A stretch of DNA of 64,000 nt from Helicoverpa zea (GCF_022581195.2 NC_061475.1:6076001-6140000), one strand, 5' to 3'. Positions 8,721 to 19,230 are shown, counted from the stretch's first letter. The notes: generated by a model from the sequence alone, not told the origin. Numbers and translations are program-made.

Positions 8721-10429
8721 TTCATAACGTTCATTACGTAACGTCCCGAATGAATCAGGAATCTGGAAGTAGGGATAGGATAATTTTAAACCATACTTAA
8801 AAAGTAGTATAAAATCTTCAAAAACATGAAACACAAAAAAGCAATAATTTAGCAAATTCGGTCCATCTCGTCGCCATTACCGCGGTTATGTCCCGTGTAT
8901 TTTAATAGACGCGTTTCTGACGATTTATTAGGGGAAAAACAAGATGGCGTAGGCCGGTAAATGATGTTGCTACCTCACAGCCGGACAAATGGACGACAAT
9001 CATTTATTTTTGCTTTCGTTTTTGAGTTTTTTTTGGAGGGAAATGTATGAGGAAGATTGTTGCCGGCATTTTGATATAAAATATATCGTGAAGATTATTA
9101 AGAGCCAAAATGGGTACAGAAAACCTTACTATTGTAATGTCACGCTTTTAGGTACTTCAGTAAGCTAATCTTAATAGCTGTAACTACTGTGCTGAGGCCA
9201 TCTTCCAGTCTTAATCGGTAGCAGCTGAGAACTATTGTTGTACAAGGAGCGACTGCCGATCTGACCTTCCCAACCCAATTTACAGGGAAACCCGATACCT
9301 ATTGACTAAGACTGGTTGTCACATTTTCTGGCTTCTGCTGAGATTGATTAGTAACGTCCGTCAAAGATAAAATTAATATAATGTACCTAGATACATTTAA
9401 TTTGGGTCACAGCTACTTTTTATCTGTACTGGTGACAGTAAAGTGGAAACCAACCCCGAGTAGTGAGTTATAACGCCCTAGAAAATCAAACTACAAACCC
9501 AAGAGCCATCTTCAACATCTGTAACCCTCAATAAAACAATGGCGTTCCAAAGTTACCCTACCAATTAACATCAGTGGTTCCGATAGAATCAATAAGTATC
9601 ATTCTAAAACTAAAAACCGTTCGTTCCATGCAAATCTCGTGATATTTGAACAAGTTGCCTGAGAGTACTTTAAACTTATATTGTTTCAACACGTTGTGGG
9701 TTACGCCATCGTAAGATGATCAGAAGTTCCGTTTTTAGCAAAACGTTCTTGTGGTGGTGATTAGCGCTCATTCTGCCGTGGTGCCACAGAAAGGCTGATG
9801 ATAATGCCTACGTAAAATGGAATCTACCTGTAGGAACTTACTGATATTATAAAGTTGAACAGTTTCGCGCTAATCTCAGCTCAGGAAATCTTAATTAATC
9901 TTAAAATATATTTTGTTACCGCGGAAAGATTTTAATCCCGGTGCTCGTAATACCTAGTTCTCACGGGACGCGGGTGAAACTTTCGGAGGAAGCTAATCAA
10001 AAATATATACAAATACACTCAGTACTTATTTGGAAGTGTATCCACTATCTCATAAATAACAATAAGGTGCTTCTGACATCAAACATAGTCAGGTAAAACA
10101 TACCTAAGCTCATTTTATCACACTTTACAAGTGAATGAACCTTCTAAACCCGTATTCCACTATGTTTCCGCTCAATAGCACTGAAACTATAGTCCTTGTA
10201 GCCAGAAAGGGACAGCAGCAACCCTGAATACATCCATCTTTGTCACACAGAACAATGTTGGGTCTCTGAACTTTGAAACTCGGTTCTGAAGAGTTTTAAA
10301 AGGGGTTCAAAAGCTTTAATTGTACTTACACATGTGTCGTTTGATAGTTCAAGTAATATAATAAATGTGACAGTTAGTGTGTTTGGATGTTGGATCCTCA
10401 ATCACGCTTGATAGTTCATCATTCGCCTG
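8721..10429. other. Gene-free stretch with old repeats
   Basis: 9170-9360 is a decayed minus-strand copy of the (GAT)n-tailed SINE-like repeat (GGAGCGACTGCCGATCTGAC). 9940-9995 carries the 'ATCCCGGTGCTCGTAATACC ... GACGCGGGTGAAAC' interspersed repeat. Nothing else recognised. Confidence 0.4.
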
Positions 10430-10575
10430 CCTTTAGCCCAATTTTATGTGGGGTCGGCGCTGCATGTCTTCTCTTTCCATTCTATTATATCTGCCGTCAT
10501 CTTATAAGTAACATTCTTTCTGACCATATCGACTTTCACACAATCCATCCATCGTTTCAGCTTAGTAGCTGAACA
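10430..10575 (-). mobile_element. RTE LINE 3'-end remnant
   Basis: On the minus strand it carries the end of the RTE reading frame and the 'GCCGACCCCACATAAAATTG' segment that precedes the (GAT)n tail at 2545-2595. It is short and decayed. Confidence 0.55.
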
Positions 10576-11632
10576 AAATTACCTACTTGGCACACACATA
10601 GATTGAGGTTCAATTCAAAACATAGGATACTTTTTATCCCGGTGCGATAATAGATCCCTCGGGACGCGGGTGAAACCGCAATCGGAAGCTAGTTTGACCT
10701 ATCAATGACATTTGGGTGAAATTGCGAATGTATAGTGATTTAAGTAGGGCTTAAAATAAGACCCCCTTTCGTTGCGGGTCAGTAGGTAGGTAGACGTTGT
10801 GTGTTTAAAGGATTACATCAGCTCGGGAGATGCGTTACTTGGAAATTGTTGGTCATGACTATGAAAATACTGGTTTTAGTTGATCAAATAATAGAAGCAT
10901 TTTTTGGGATTTGTCACTGGTTTTTCCTAACATGGAAATCATTAGAACTAAAATCAACTATGTTGTTTTAACTTTAGCATTTAACAAAAGTATTTCAAAC
11001 TTCGCTGGTTGCACGTGGCACTCCCATGCACCTCATTCAATATCTCATAAGCGAGTAAATAACCCGATATAAATAAGAAGTCCCTACATATATTTTGGTC
11101 TTACCCTTTTTATTAGCGAAGGCAAAAGGTCACCTTAGTAAGTGGATTTACTAGGAATTTTTTGACGCCATGGAAATCAGATTATCCCTTTTCAAAAGGA
11201 TTATTAAAGTACTGTTAGGTTCGCATTCCTGAAACTCATGTGTTCAATTCTCGACAATTCTTTTAACGAAAAATACGAAGAACGCGTATTCTTTAGATTC
11301 TTTCTACATGTACTTTAAAATTGAAAAGAAGATTCAAGAGTTACAGAAACCAAAACAATGAAACAAACTTAGAGCAAAACCATTTATTTTAATTTACTTT
11401 TCCATTAACAAACTCTTAGAAGTCTAGGCGACAATAGATTCTTCTTACAAAGGTTTACCTAAGTATCGTAGCGTGTTCTAGCTAAATGATTGATTTAGTA
11501 CTTTTCTTTCTGCTTTTATACTTAAGAAACTGCATGCGGCGTGGTCTCACGATCAATTTGGTTTTCTGTACTAAATCGTATCTAAATTAATCAGACATAA
11601 TTATGTTCGTCTTAAAAGATGTCTCTAGCTGC
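10576..11632. other. Gene-free stretch
   Basis: 10630-10690 is a copy of the 'CCCGGTGCGATAATAG...GGGACGCGGGTGAAACCGC' interspersed repeat. The rest is AT-rich with no recognised feature. Confidence 0.35.
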
Positions 11633-11790
11633 TCCTAAAGTTAATCTGCCAAGTCTTTACATGCTGTGGTGGGATTGGCCTTTAGTCGAGCTGGATGCAC
11701 CTGTGAAGGTACCAGTGCCTTACATGAAGCTACTACCTGTCTCACTCACCTACTTAACCCAGTTACAGGGTCATTGGCATACTCTACGCG
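11633..11790 (-). repeat. SINE-like repeat, old degenerate copy
   Basis: Weak match on the minus strand to the (GAT)n-tailed family (GCTGGATGCACCTGTGAAGG, CTACCTGTCTCACTCACC, GTTACAGGGTCA). Confidence 0.45.
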
Positions 11791-11871
11791 TAACAGAAAA
11801 TGGATGACATTTTATTGTAAATTTTGAACTTAGAACCGCAAAAACGCCCGCCATTTTCTTCCCGATCATAA

Positions 11872-12207
11872 AGGTGTCTACACACCAAAGCCGCTGACGC
11901 CGGCGGCACAGCCCGGCGGCCCAACCCGCCGGCCGTATTTTGTACAATCATGCCGCCGGCTTGCGCCCGCGCGGGCAAGCCGGCGGGGCAGCATGCCGAT
12001 GCCGACGGCATCCCTCTCCACTCACTCAGTCAGTTGCCCGCCGGCTTTCATAGAGTATTTGACAATTACTGGAACACCACATGCCGCGGCAGTCGTGCCG
12101 CCGGCAAAGTCGTTCGGCTTGGACATTCTGAAGCCGCCGGGTTAACCCGCCGGCACTAAGCCACCGGGCTGTGCCGCCGGGTCAGCGGCTTTGGTGTGTA
12201 GACCCCT
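11872..12207. mobile_element. GC-rich MITE with CCGCCGGC-rich TIRs
   Basis: The ends are inverted copies of AGGTGTCTACACACCAAAGC CGCTGA, extending about 60 bp with a few mismatches (GGCGGCACAGCCCGG). TAA precedes the left end and TTA follows the right, a possible mutated TWA duplication as in PIF/Harbinger. The interior is dominated by GCCGGCGGG repeats. No ORF of its own. Confidence 0.7.
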
Positions 12208-12894
12208 TTACGTTTGGCGCCAATTACGTTCCATATTCGAATCAAAATGGCATCCAATCTAATCACATCGGTTCCAAGAATCGAGACAAACTGGACCAAT
12301 CCCAATGTGATTGCTATCCGTGCTGTTGTATTCCAATCCAATTTTCTTTACTGGCAATCTATTTTTGAGGAGAAAGATATTTTTTTGAGACAATGCGAGG
12401 TTGCGTGGTTTAGTTTTTAGGGTTCCGTAGCCAAAATGGCAAAAACGGAACCCTTATAGTTTCGTCATGTCCGTCTGTCCGTCTGTCCGTCTGTCCGTCT
12501 GTCACAGCCGATTTACTCGGAAACTATAAGTACTACAGTGATGAAATTTGATGGGAATATGTGTTGTATGAACCGCTACAAAAATATGACACTAAATAGT
12601 AAAAAAAAGAATTGGGGGTGGGGCCCCCCATACATGTAACTGAGGGATGAAATTTTTTTTTTCGATGTACATACCCGTGTGGGGTATCAATGGAAAGGTC
12701 TTTTAAAATGATATAAAGTTTTCTAAAAAACATTTTTCTTAAAGTGAACGGTTTTTGGGATATCAGCTCTCAAAGTCGTAAAAAGTATGTCCCCCCTCCT
12801 CTATTTTTATAACTACGGGGTATAAAATTCTAAAAAAAATAGAGGTGATGCATGCTAATTAACTCTTTCAACGATTTTTGGTTTGATCAAAGTA

Positions 12895-12987
12895 TGGGGA
12901 TTGTGGCTTAGAGATAAATGATACGATCGAGATCCAGATACATACTAGTTTATTGAAATAAAATGATTACAATATATACTCCTCTCA
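12895..12987 (-). repeat. 3' LTR of the 12.9-19.2 kb retrotransposon
   Basis: 93 bp, base-for-base equal to 19138-19230 by eye. On the minus strand it begins TGAGAGGAGTATATATTG and ends CACAATCCCCA, with an AATAAA (TTTCAATAAACTAG). Confidence 0.92.
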
Positions 12988-12997
12988 TCTCTCCCTT
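12988..12997 (-). other. Polypurine tract
   Basis: On the minus strand AAGGGAGAGA lies directly before the 3' LTR, the expected plus-strand primer for reverse transcription. Confidence 0.75.
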
Positions 12998-13268
12998 AAA
13001 AATAAAATAAAATGAAATTGGTACAAGATTTCATTTTATGAAAATAAAATTAATGCATACCTAGTTATAGTAGCTATATAAAGATATCATAAAAATAAAA
13101 TATTTAAAATAACATGCAGAACAAAGTTCGAATAAAGCATGGTGATTGTTTACACAATGTAAGAGTGCGATGCTACAAACAAGTTAAGACAATAATAGGT
13201 TTCTAATTACAGGTCTGTTACACACTGAGTACAAAATAATATTATGAATATTATTTCTTAAACTATTA

Positions 13269-16200
13269 CTATACATGAAATAATTTTGTTCTATTTTTGT
13301 GAATAGTGTCAGTTTTTCCATTAATTTTGATTTGTACATTTGGTGACACATCTTTAATAACTTCGTAAGGACCAGAATAAAGGCTTGACAACTTATTACC
13401 TGTTTCATTTTTAACAAGAACCAAATCACCTGACTTGTATAAAATTGGATTTATGTGATTATCATAATTGTTTTTTCTTTGTAACTTAGTTTCTATGAGA
13501 TTATTTCGAGCTTCGGCATGAGCCGTTTGTAGTCTGTACTTTAATTCAAGAGGATAGCTTTCGTGATTATAAAGTGGGTCTACGCGTTTAAGTAAATTAT
13601 TGGGTAAGTTACATTTTTTGCCATAAACCAATTCAAATGGTGTAAATTTTGTTGAGGTATGTACTGATGTGTTATATGAAAAACACCAAAACGGAAGCCA
13701 TGTACTCCATGTGTCGTACTTACCTTCCGCTTGAATTCTCAGAAAAGCGCCAAGATGTTTGTGGGAGTTCTCCAGTGATCCGATACTTTGGTGATGGTAC
13801 GCTGTTGAGTTTAATTTCTTAATGTTTAATAATTCACATACCTGTTTGACCGTATCAGACATGAATTCTGCGCCTCTATCAGTAGCTATCTCTCTTGGTA
13901 CGCCATGTTGTAATATGAAATTGTTTACAAAACTACGCGCGACTTCTGTTGCTGTTTTTGTAAATAATGGATAAGCACATACATATTTTGTCAACTCACA
14001 CTGTATAGTGAGAATATAAAGATAATTATGACTGTCCCTATCTAAAGGTCCAACTAAGTCCAAAAAATTTTTTTCAAATGCCGAATGAGCACTCGAGGTG
14101 ATGGCCATTGGCTCTTTCACCTGTACAGTGTATTTTTGTTTCTGACATTGAGGACACTTTAACACAAACTTTTTAATATCAGATGCCATACCTGGCCAAA
14201 AATAGTAACGTTTAATATTATTCAACATTCTTCTTATGCCTGCGTGGCCACTCGTAGGCAAAAGATGAAAATCGTTGATTATGACTTTTCTGTCATCTAC
14301 GTCATCAATTCTTTCGACGTCTTTTAATATACATAAACTAGGCCCAACATAATTAGTTATGTTTTTAATTTCACTTGCAAGTTTGTCAACAAATACCTCA
14401 TTATTTTTATCCTTTATCAAATATATTTCGCTTATATTTATTTTTTCAGCGAAATCACACATTTCCCTCACAAATTCGGCTCGCGATACTTGTGTTCGAG
14501 AAACTGGATTTATATAAATTGTCTTTTTCTTGGAAATGTAAATAAGTCGTTTACTTTCACATGTGATTTCATTATTTCTCCTAAATCGGTCTATAGTCTC
14601 TATGTCCGTAAATCTCATCTCCACTGCGTCTTTCGGCCTAATATGAGTTTCCACGACTTTTGGTTGATCAGGCCAATAGTCTGGCGGACTCATATCATGA
14701 TCGCAAGAGGCGTCATTTAGTCTTTTCCTTTGTGCACGCGTCAGTACATATAAACATTCATTCATCTCTTTCAATTCTTTCGAAGAAACTTGCATCCTAG
14801 ACAATGCGTCTGCAGCCACATTATCTTTTCCTCTCACATACTCGACAACATAATCATACTCCTCTAAAAGCAATCTAAATTTAAAAAGTCTACTCGATGG
14901 GTCCTTTAAATTAAATAAGTATACAAGAGGCTTATGGTCAGTGATTATTCTAAATTTCCTACCGTATAGATATGGCCTAAAATGTTTTATGGCCCATACC
15001 ACAGCTAAAAGTTCTTTTTCTATGGTGGGGTAGTTTTTCTCAGCTTTATTTAGATTTCTGCTAGCGTACGCTATTGGTTTTTTATCTTTATTACATAAAA
15101 CGGCTCCTAGGGCATAGCCAGATGCGTCCGTTTGCAGAATAAACTCATTATCAATTGAAAAATTTGGGTATTGTAACACGGGAGGAGATATCATACTATT
15201 TTTGAGATGTTCGAATGACTCTTGACATTTATTATCCCAAACAAAGGTTGCATTTTTTTTGCACAACAAGTTCAAATAATATGCCTTTTCCGCGAATTGG
15301 TTTATGAATTTTCTATAGTAGCCGGCGAATGCTAGGAAACGCTTTACTTCGTCAGCATTTTTAGGAACCGGATAATTTTGAATTGTTTTAATTTTTTCGG
15401 GGTCAGGTAAGACACCGTTCTTTGATACAACATGCCCTAAGTAAAGAATTTCTTTTTTTAGAAAATTACATTTAACAGGGTTTAATTTTAAATTAGCACT
15501 ACGCAGCCTTTCAAAAACGAGCAAAAGGTTTTTATTGTGATCAACTAAATTTCGACCCAAAATAATTAAATCGTCTAAATATACTAGGCATTTTTCGTAT
15601 GATAAACCTGCCATCGCCATGGTCATCATTCTTGAAAAAGAGCTGGGACTGGTTTTCAGACCCATAGGCATTCTAGTCATTTGATACTGCTCCCCTGCGC
15701 AAAATGCTGTATATTTTCTACTATTGTTTTCGAGACTAACGTTAAAAAATCCTTGATTTAGATCTAAGTGCGTAAAATAAATACATCCACTGAGTGAATC
15801 CAAAATTTCTGTAATATTTGGGAGAGGGAATTTGTCGTCTTGTATACAATTATTTAGTTTTCTATAATCAATGACTAAACGCCATTTCTTTTCTCCGCTT
15901 GAGTCTAATTTCTTAGGTACGAGTAATACAGGACTGGACCACTCACTAGTACAAGGTTCGATAATACCTTGCCTAAGTAACTCATTAACTTGATTTTTTA
16001 ACTCATTTTTCTGTGCATGAGGAAGTCTGTACGGTTTTGTATATATAGGGTCAACATCTGGTTTTAAAGTTATTTTATGTTCATAAATATTAGTCGTATT
16101 AAGTTTATCGCCTGGAAGATAGAAAATATCCGAATACTTTGCGCATATCGATTCAATAGTGTCTCGCTCTTCGGTATTTAAATAATTAAGGTTTAATAAT

Positions 16201-16772
16201 GAAAATAGTGTTTTAACGCGATGTGCATTATTCGGTGACTGCTGAAAATCGCATAACTCGTATTCACTAGCTTTATTAATTATAGGATTTACTTCTTTGA
16301 CCACTAAGTCCGAATCGGTTGTGTTTAATATACGAATCGGTATTTTTCCGTTTAAGGGTTTCACTAAACAGCTAGCAATGAATATTCCATGTTGTAATTC
16401 AGTTGCGTTTATCACACAATCCTCCGTTTCACGCGTATCGATTAAATGTATAGACTCCGATCTAGATGGTATAGTTATAGATGTATTGTCCATTATTAAA
16501 GGTAAATTAATAGTAAAGTTTTTGTTCCATAGTAACAAAGTTCGATTGCCATAGTTTAGAATAGACTTGTACTTGCTTAAAAAGTCTTGTCCGAGAATTC
16601 CAGCTGCCTTACATGGCAAGGATTTAAAAACATAGAACTTGTGCTGGAGTGTCTGTTTTCCTAGGTGTAAAATTAAGTAAGCATATCCAATCGCTTGGAC
16701 TTTGCCCCCAATACCGTTGACCAAGATGTTCTTATTATGGATAGGAATATTTAAGTCTCGAACAAGTTTATA
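13269..16772 (-). CDS. pol: Pol polyprotein, C-terminal part: RT, RNase H, integrase
   Basis: About 1165 codons without a stop. The apparent start (MNMARMQINSL) is contributed by the inverted-repeat end of the inserted MITE, so it is not the native start; true pol codons begin at about 16772. Order: tail of protease (GILGQDF), RT with the YLDD box at about 15572-15583, RNase H (TDASGYALGAVL, then TDHKPLVYL), an HHCC zinc finger (HAGIRRML...CPQCQKQK) and an integrase core with Asp (DLVGPL), Asp (TDRGAEF) and Glu (SLENSHK). All catalytic residues are present, so this half looks functional; the break lies upstream of RT. Confidence 0.93.
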   Translation of the reverse strand, partial: YKLVRDLNIPIHNKNILVNGIGGKVQAIGYAYLILHLGKQTLQHKFYVFKSLPCKAAGILGQDFLSKYKSILNYGNRTLLLWNKNFTINLPLIMDNTSITIPSRSESIHLIDTRETEDCVINATELQHGIFIASCLVKPLNGKIPIRILNTTDSDLVVKEVNPIINKASEYELCDFQQSPNNAHRVKTLFSLLNLNYLNTEERDTIESICAKYSDIFYLPGDKLNTTNIYEHKITLKPDVDPIYTKPYRLPHAQKNELKNQVNELLRQGIIEPCTSEWSSPVLLVPKKLDSSGEKKWRLVIDYRKLNNCIQDDKFPLPNITEILDSLSGCIYFTHLDLNQGFFNVSLENNSRKYTAFCAGEQYQMTRMPMGLKTSPSSFSRMMTMAMAGLSYEKCLVYLDDLIILGRNLVDHNKNLLLVFERLRSANLKLNPVKCNFLKKEILYLGHVVSKNGVLPDPEKIKTIQNYPVPKNADEVKRFLAFAGYYRKFINQFAEKAYYLNLLCKKNATFVWDNKCQESFEHLKNSMISPPVLQYPNFSIDNEFILQTDASGYALGAVLCNKDKKPIAYASRNLNKAEKNYPTIEKELLAVVWAIKHFRPYLYGRKFRIITDHKPLVYLFNLKDPSSRLFKFRLLLEEYDYVVEYVRGKDNVAADALSRMQVSSKELKEMNECLYVLTRAQRKRLNDASCDHDMSPPDYWPDQPKVVETHIRPKDAVEMRFTDIETIDRFRRNNEITCESKRLIYISKKKTIYINPVSRTQVSRAEFVREMCDFAEKINISEIYLIKDKNNEVFVDKLASEIKNITNYVGPSLCILKDVERIDDVDDRKVIINDFHLLPTSGHAGIRRMLNNIKRYYFWPGMASDIKKFVLKCPQCQKQKYTVQVKEPMAITSSAHSAFEKNFLDLVGPLDRDSHNYLYILTIQCELTKYVCAYPLFTKTATEVARSFVNNFILQHGVPREIATDRGAEFMSDTVKQVCELLNIKKLNSTAYHHQSIGSLENSHKHLGAFLRIQAEGKYDTWSTWLPFWCFSYNTSVHTSTKFTPFELVYGKKCNLPNNLLKRVDPLYNHESYPLELKYRLQTAHAEARNNLIETKLQRKNNYDNHINPILYKSGDLVLVKNETGNKLSSLYSGPYEVIKDVSPNVQIKINGKTDTIHKNRTKLFHV

Positions 16773-17166
16773 CAAGCTGTTGATTTGCATCCGTGCCATA
16801 TTCAAGGACGTAATTATGCTAATGATTCTCGACCCAAATCAATAAAAAAATTGGTATGTAATTTTTTTTCTTTAATTTTTTTTCGGAAATCCGTAAATGT
16901 CATCTAGCCTTATTTAAACTTGTCGCGTATGTTACTGACGTTAAAACCGTGCTGCACCCTCACACAAACGCAAACACAAAGCATACGCAACGATCACTCA
17001 TAAATTTCATTCATAAAATTGGATTACTTCGAAAATACCACGACATTACAATGACAAAAAAAGCAGTGCACATTAGTTATTTCCCATCTACTGTAATTCC
17101 AATCGATTATTTACGTATTGTATGTCCTCCTCCTGAACTATGGCACAAATGCAAATCAACACCTTG
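16773..17166. mobile_element. MITE inserted in pol, TA target
   Basis: The ends are inverted repeats of about 28 bp with four mismatches: CAAGCTGTTGATTTGCATCC at the left and the complement of CAAGGTGTTGATTTGCATTT at the right. TA lies outside both ends, the Tc1/mariner-type target. Outside it, protease codons stop and pol codons resume in a compatible frame, which marks this 394-bp block as foreign. No transposase. Confidence 0.75.
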
Positions 17167-17168
17167 TA

Positions 17169-17285
17169 TTTGATGACTGAAATAGAAGCCCCGGTATCAA
17201 CTAACAAACTGAGGCAAGAATTGTTTTGTAATTTTATGTTTACACAAGCTGTATTATTACATGACAAAATATGGTTTTTAGTCAC
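17169..17285 (-). pseudogene. pol: Protease start of pol, cut off by the MITE
   Basis: Contains the aspartic protease motif LLVDTGASISVIK, then runs into the MITE. Its frame is +1 relative to gag. It is separated from the gag stop by a T7 run (minus strand, 17287-17293). Confidence 0.8.
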
Positions 17286-18447
17286 GAAAAAAATTATTTT
17301 GATTTTGAGTATCTCGAGAACTTTCTTGCTGACCTTCGGCGGATTCTACTATAGAGTTTGACAAAGTATGTACAGTACGTGCATTGGCTTGATATGAAGG
17401 TCTATTATAAGAGAACTTACCTCGTCCCCTGTAGTTCGATCTCGTTGCGCGCCATCTCGTTTGAGAACCTCTGAAGGGGTGTCCTCTATACCGCTGAGTT
17501 GGCGTCGTCTCGGTGCGTTGCTGAGGGGGTTGAAATTTACCTGAGAACGCGGAGCGTCCCCGTCCTGGTCTTCGGCGAAATGCTCGGCTTCTATAATTCA
17601 TAGTAAACACATCAGTTGAGGTTGATGGTGATTGAACGTCTTCGTCAATAGCAGCCTGGACAGCATCTTTTAAATAGTTGTAATTCCTCGCAGAAATGAT
17701 GGTGCTGAGCCTGCGATTTCTCAATCCATCGGAAAAGCATTTGATGGCTTGTTTCTCATTTAATGGTTTAAGAACTTTAAAATGTTCGTCATTGCCATCT
17801 GATTGAGCAATCGTAAGCTCTACAAACATTTCTGTAATTTCTTTAGCGAACTCATCAATAGACAAATTATTTTGTTTAGTGTTTTGCATTCTACGCTGAA
17901 TTGCTGTTGCGGATTTCTTAGGCAATAAATGCAATTTTAGGTCTTTTATCAATTCCTCGATACTATCATATTTGGAAGACAACTTTAGTTTAGCTGCCTG
18001 GGAAAGTCTACTTTTTAATGTAAAGTTCATTAATTGTTTTTTCGATGGTTCATCTAATTCAGATTGATAATATTCAATACCATCTATCAACTGTTTGATA
18101 CTGGCCTCATCATCAGTCGAAACAGGTAATAGCTGTAAAGCAATTTTCAAATCAAATTTCGCAGACATTTTAGAAGATGATTCTTCTGTACACAAGTCTA
18201 ATATCTCTTCATACAATTTATGAAAATTAGTAGTCAGTTTCTCAATTAAAATACATTCACTTTCTTCAACATTACTTTTTGACTCAGAATAGTCTTGTAA
18301 AAATATATTAAAATCTCTTACTATATCATCAGCATCTTTTAATTTTTTAATAACTATGCTGCCTTTTCTACGACTTGCTCCTATTTTTATCAAATATTTT
18401 CTTATATCAACCAGATTTTTATACAATTCATGCAAAGTTTCTGCCAT
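17278..18447 (-). CDS. gag: Retrotransposon Gag
   Basis: 389 residues from ATG at 18447 (MAETLHELYK). Residues 1-250 are helical, capsid-like. From about residue 285 to the end it is Arg/Gly-rich (RRRPGRGRSAF, RGHPFRGSQTRW, YRGRGKFSYNR) and there is no CCHC zinc knuckle; RNA binding is presumably by this basic tail, as in several insect gypsy-type Gags. The frame is open throughout. A leader of about 260 nt separates it from the upstream small ORF. Confidence 0.85.
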   Translation of the reverse strand: MAETLHELYKNLVDIRKYLIKIGASRRKGSIVIKKLKDADDIVRDFNIFLQDYSESKSNVEESECILIEKLTTNFHKLYEEILDLCTEESSSKMSAKFDLKIALQLLPVSTDDEASIKQLIDGIEYYQSELDEPSKKQLMNFTLKSRLSQAAKLKLSSKYDSIEELIKDLKLHLLPKKSATAIQRRMQNTKQNNLSIDEFAKEITEMFVELTIAQSDGNDEHFKVLKPLNEKQAIKCFSDGLRNRRLSTIISARNYNYLKDAVQAAIDEDVQSPSTSTDVFTMNYRSRAFRRRPGRGRSAFSGKFQPPQQRTETTPTQRYRGHPFRGSQTRWRATRSNYRGRGKFSYNRPSYQANARTVHTLSNSIVESAEGQQESSRDTQNQNNFFRD

Positions 18448-18599
18448 AAAGATGACTTACAAGTGATATATTATATTAGTATACATACCAAATTGCTGGC
18501 ACCATTATTATTATTTTTTTTTTACACTAACACAAAGATATATTAACTCTAAAACTTAATACTTCTAAAGTCTTCTATATAGTCTCCCGATAATACCTA

Positions 18600-18631
18600 T
18601 ATTACGATGTTTTTTTTTTTTTTTTTTTTTA
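18600..18631. repeat. Poly-T tract
   Basis: An uninterrupted run of about 22 T (A in the element's sense strand), between the small ORF and gag in the retrotransposon leader. Confidence 0.8.
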
Positions 18632-18710
18632 TTTGCACTACACTGATTATATTGGATACATTTGAATACACTTTCCACAAAACACTGCACTTATTCGTAT
18701 TGAAGTTCAA

Positions 18711-19007
18711 TCACACAAAGTCATCAGTTGGATCTTTCCTCACGTCACGTTGACGGCGTCCATGCCATCGCAAAGATCTTCTTATAGAATCTCTAGATAT
18801 TTCATTCAAAATCCATTTCTTGTGGCAATTTTTGTAGATCCTGAAGACGGCGTACAGAAATGCCAGTCCCACCAAAACCAAAAGTACGGTCAGGATAATA
18901 TTGGTTGCGCTGGCGTGGAAAGCAAGTTGTCTTATCTGAGCATTGTTGTCACCAGCCGCAGCGTTCTGTGCCAGAACTATTTCTTCCTTGGAATTTGAAG
19001 ATCCCAT
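18711..19007 (-). CDS. Small predicted myristoylated, single-span membrane protein between LTR and gag
   Basis: 98 residues, ATG at 19007 in good context (CAAAAATGG). It begins MGSSNSKEE, a near-ideal N-myristoylation motif (Gly2, Ser6, Lys7; compare the Src type). Residues about 34-58 (NIILTVLLVLVGLAFLYAVF) form one hydrophobic span. A Cys follows (NCHKKW), then a strongly basic tail (SIRRSLRWHGRRQRDVRK). It is the first long ORF of the element's transcript, upstream of gag. An overlapping upstream ORF starts at about 19074. I recall similar unnamed proteins in other insect retrotransposons but no function. Possible roles: membrane targeting of Gag, or an accessory factor like a viroporin; both are speculation. 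Confidence 0.75.
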   Translation of the reverse strand: MGSSNSKEEIVLAQNAAAGDNNAQIRQLAFHASATNIILTVLLVLVGLAFLYAVFRIYKNCHKKWILNEISRDSIRRSLRWHGRRQRDVRKDPTDDFV

Positions 19008-19120
19008 TTTTGCGGATTTTCGAAAATATAGAGGCGTCCACGTACGACGAAAGAAATATCGTTAGTCGTCGTCATAATTACACTATGCACCGAACGTATT
19101 TGGTCAATGGAATGTAAACA

Positions 19121-19135
19121 CTGGCAGGGTCGCCA
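19121..19135 (-). other. Primer-binding site, tRNA-Arg type
   Basis: On the minus strand TGGCGACCCTGCCAG starts 2 nt inside the 5' LTR. Its complement (CTGGCAGGGTCGCCA) agrees, except for one base, with the 3' end I recall for insect tRNA-Arg(ACG). Confidence 0.65.
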
Positions 19136-19137
19136 TA

Positions 19138-19230
19138 TGGGGATTGTGGCTTAGAGATAAATGATACGATCGAGATCCAGATACATACTAGTTTATTGAA
19201 ATAAAATGATTACAATATATACTCCTCTCA
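19138..19230 (-). repeat. 5' LTR of the 12.9-19.2 kb retrotransposon
   Basis: Second copy of the 93-bp LTR, followed on the plus strand by the target duplication AAAGTA. Confidence 0.92.

Larger units (their letters stand above)
12895..19230 (-). mobile_element. Young Ty3/gypsy LTR retrotransposon (412/mdg1-like layout)
   Basis: Two 93-bp LTRs identical by eye (12895-12987, 19138-19230), TG...CA termini, a 6-bp target duplication AAAGTA (12889-12894 and 19231-19236), a PBS beside the 5' LTR and a purine tract beside the 3' LTR. Minus-strand order: 5' LTR, small membrane-protein ORF, gag, protease, MITE, RT-RNase H-integrase, 3' LTR. No env. LTR identity says recent insertion. The copy is broken by the MITE at 16773-17166. 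A tRNA-Arg primer and a 5' small ORF recall the 412/mdg1 group, from memory. Confidence 0.92.

Noticed and set aside
11784..12341. ORFs of 61-75 codons in the CCGCCGG-rich region
   Set aside because: Shadows of the GC-rich MITE at 11872-12207.
12470..12502. CRISPR-like short tandem repeats (GTCC/GTCT)n
   Set aside because: A simple microsatellite inside a known interspersed repeat in a eukaryotic genome; no spacer-repeat structure.
13184..13429. 81-codon minus ORF after pol as a possible env
   Set aside because: It overlaps the pol C-terminus in another frame, lacks a signal peptide and is far too short.
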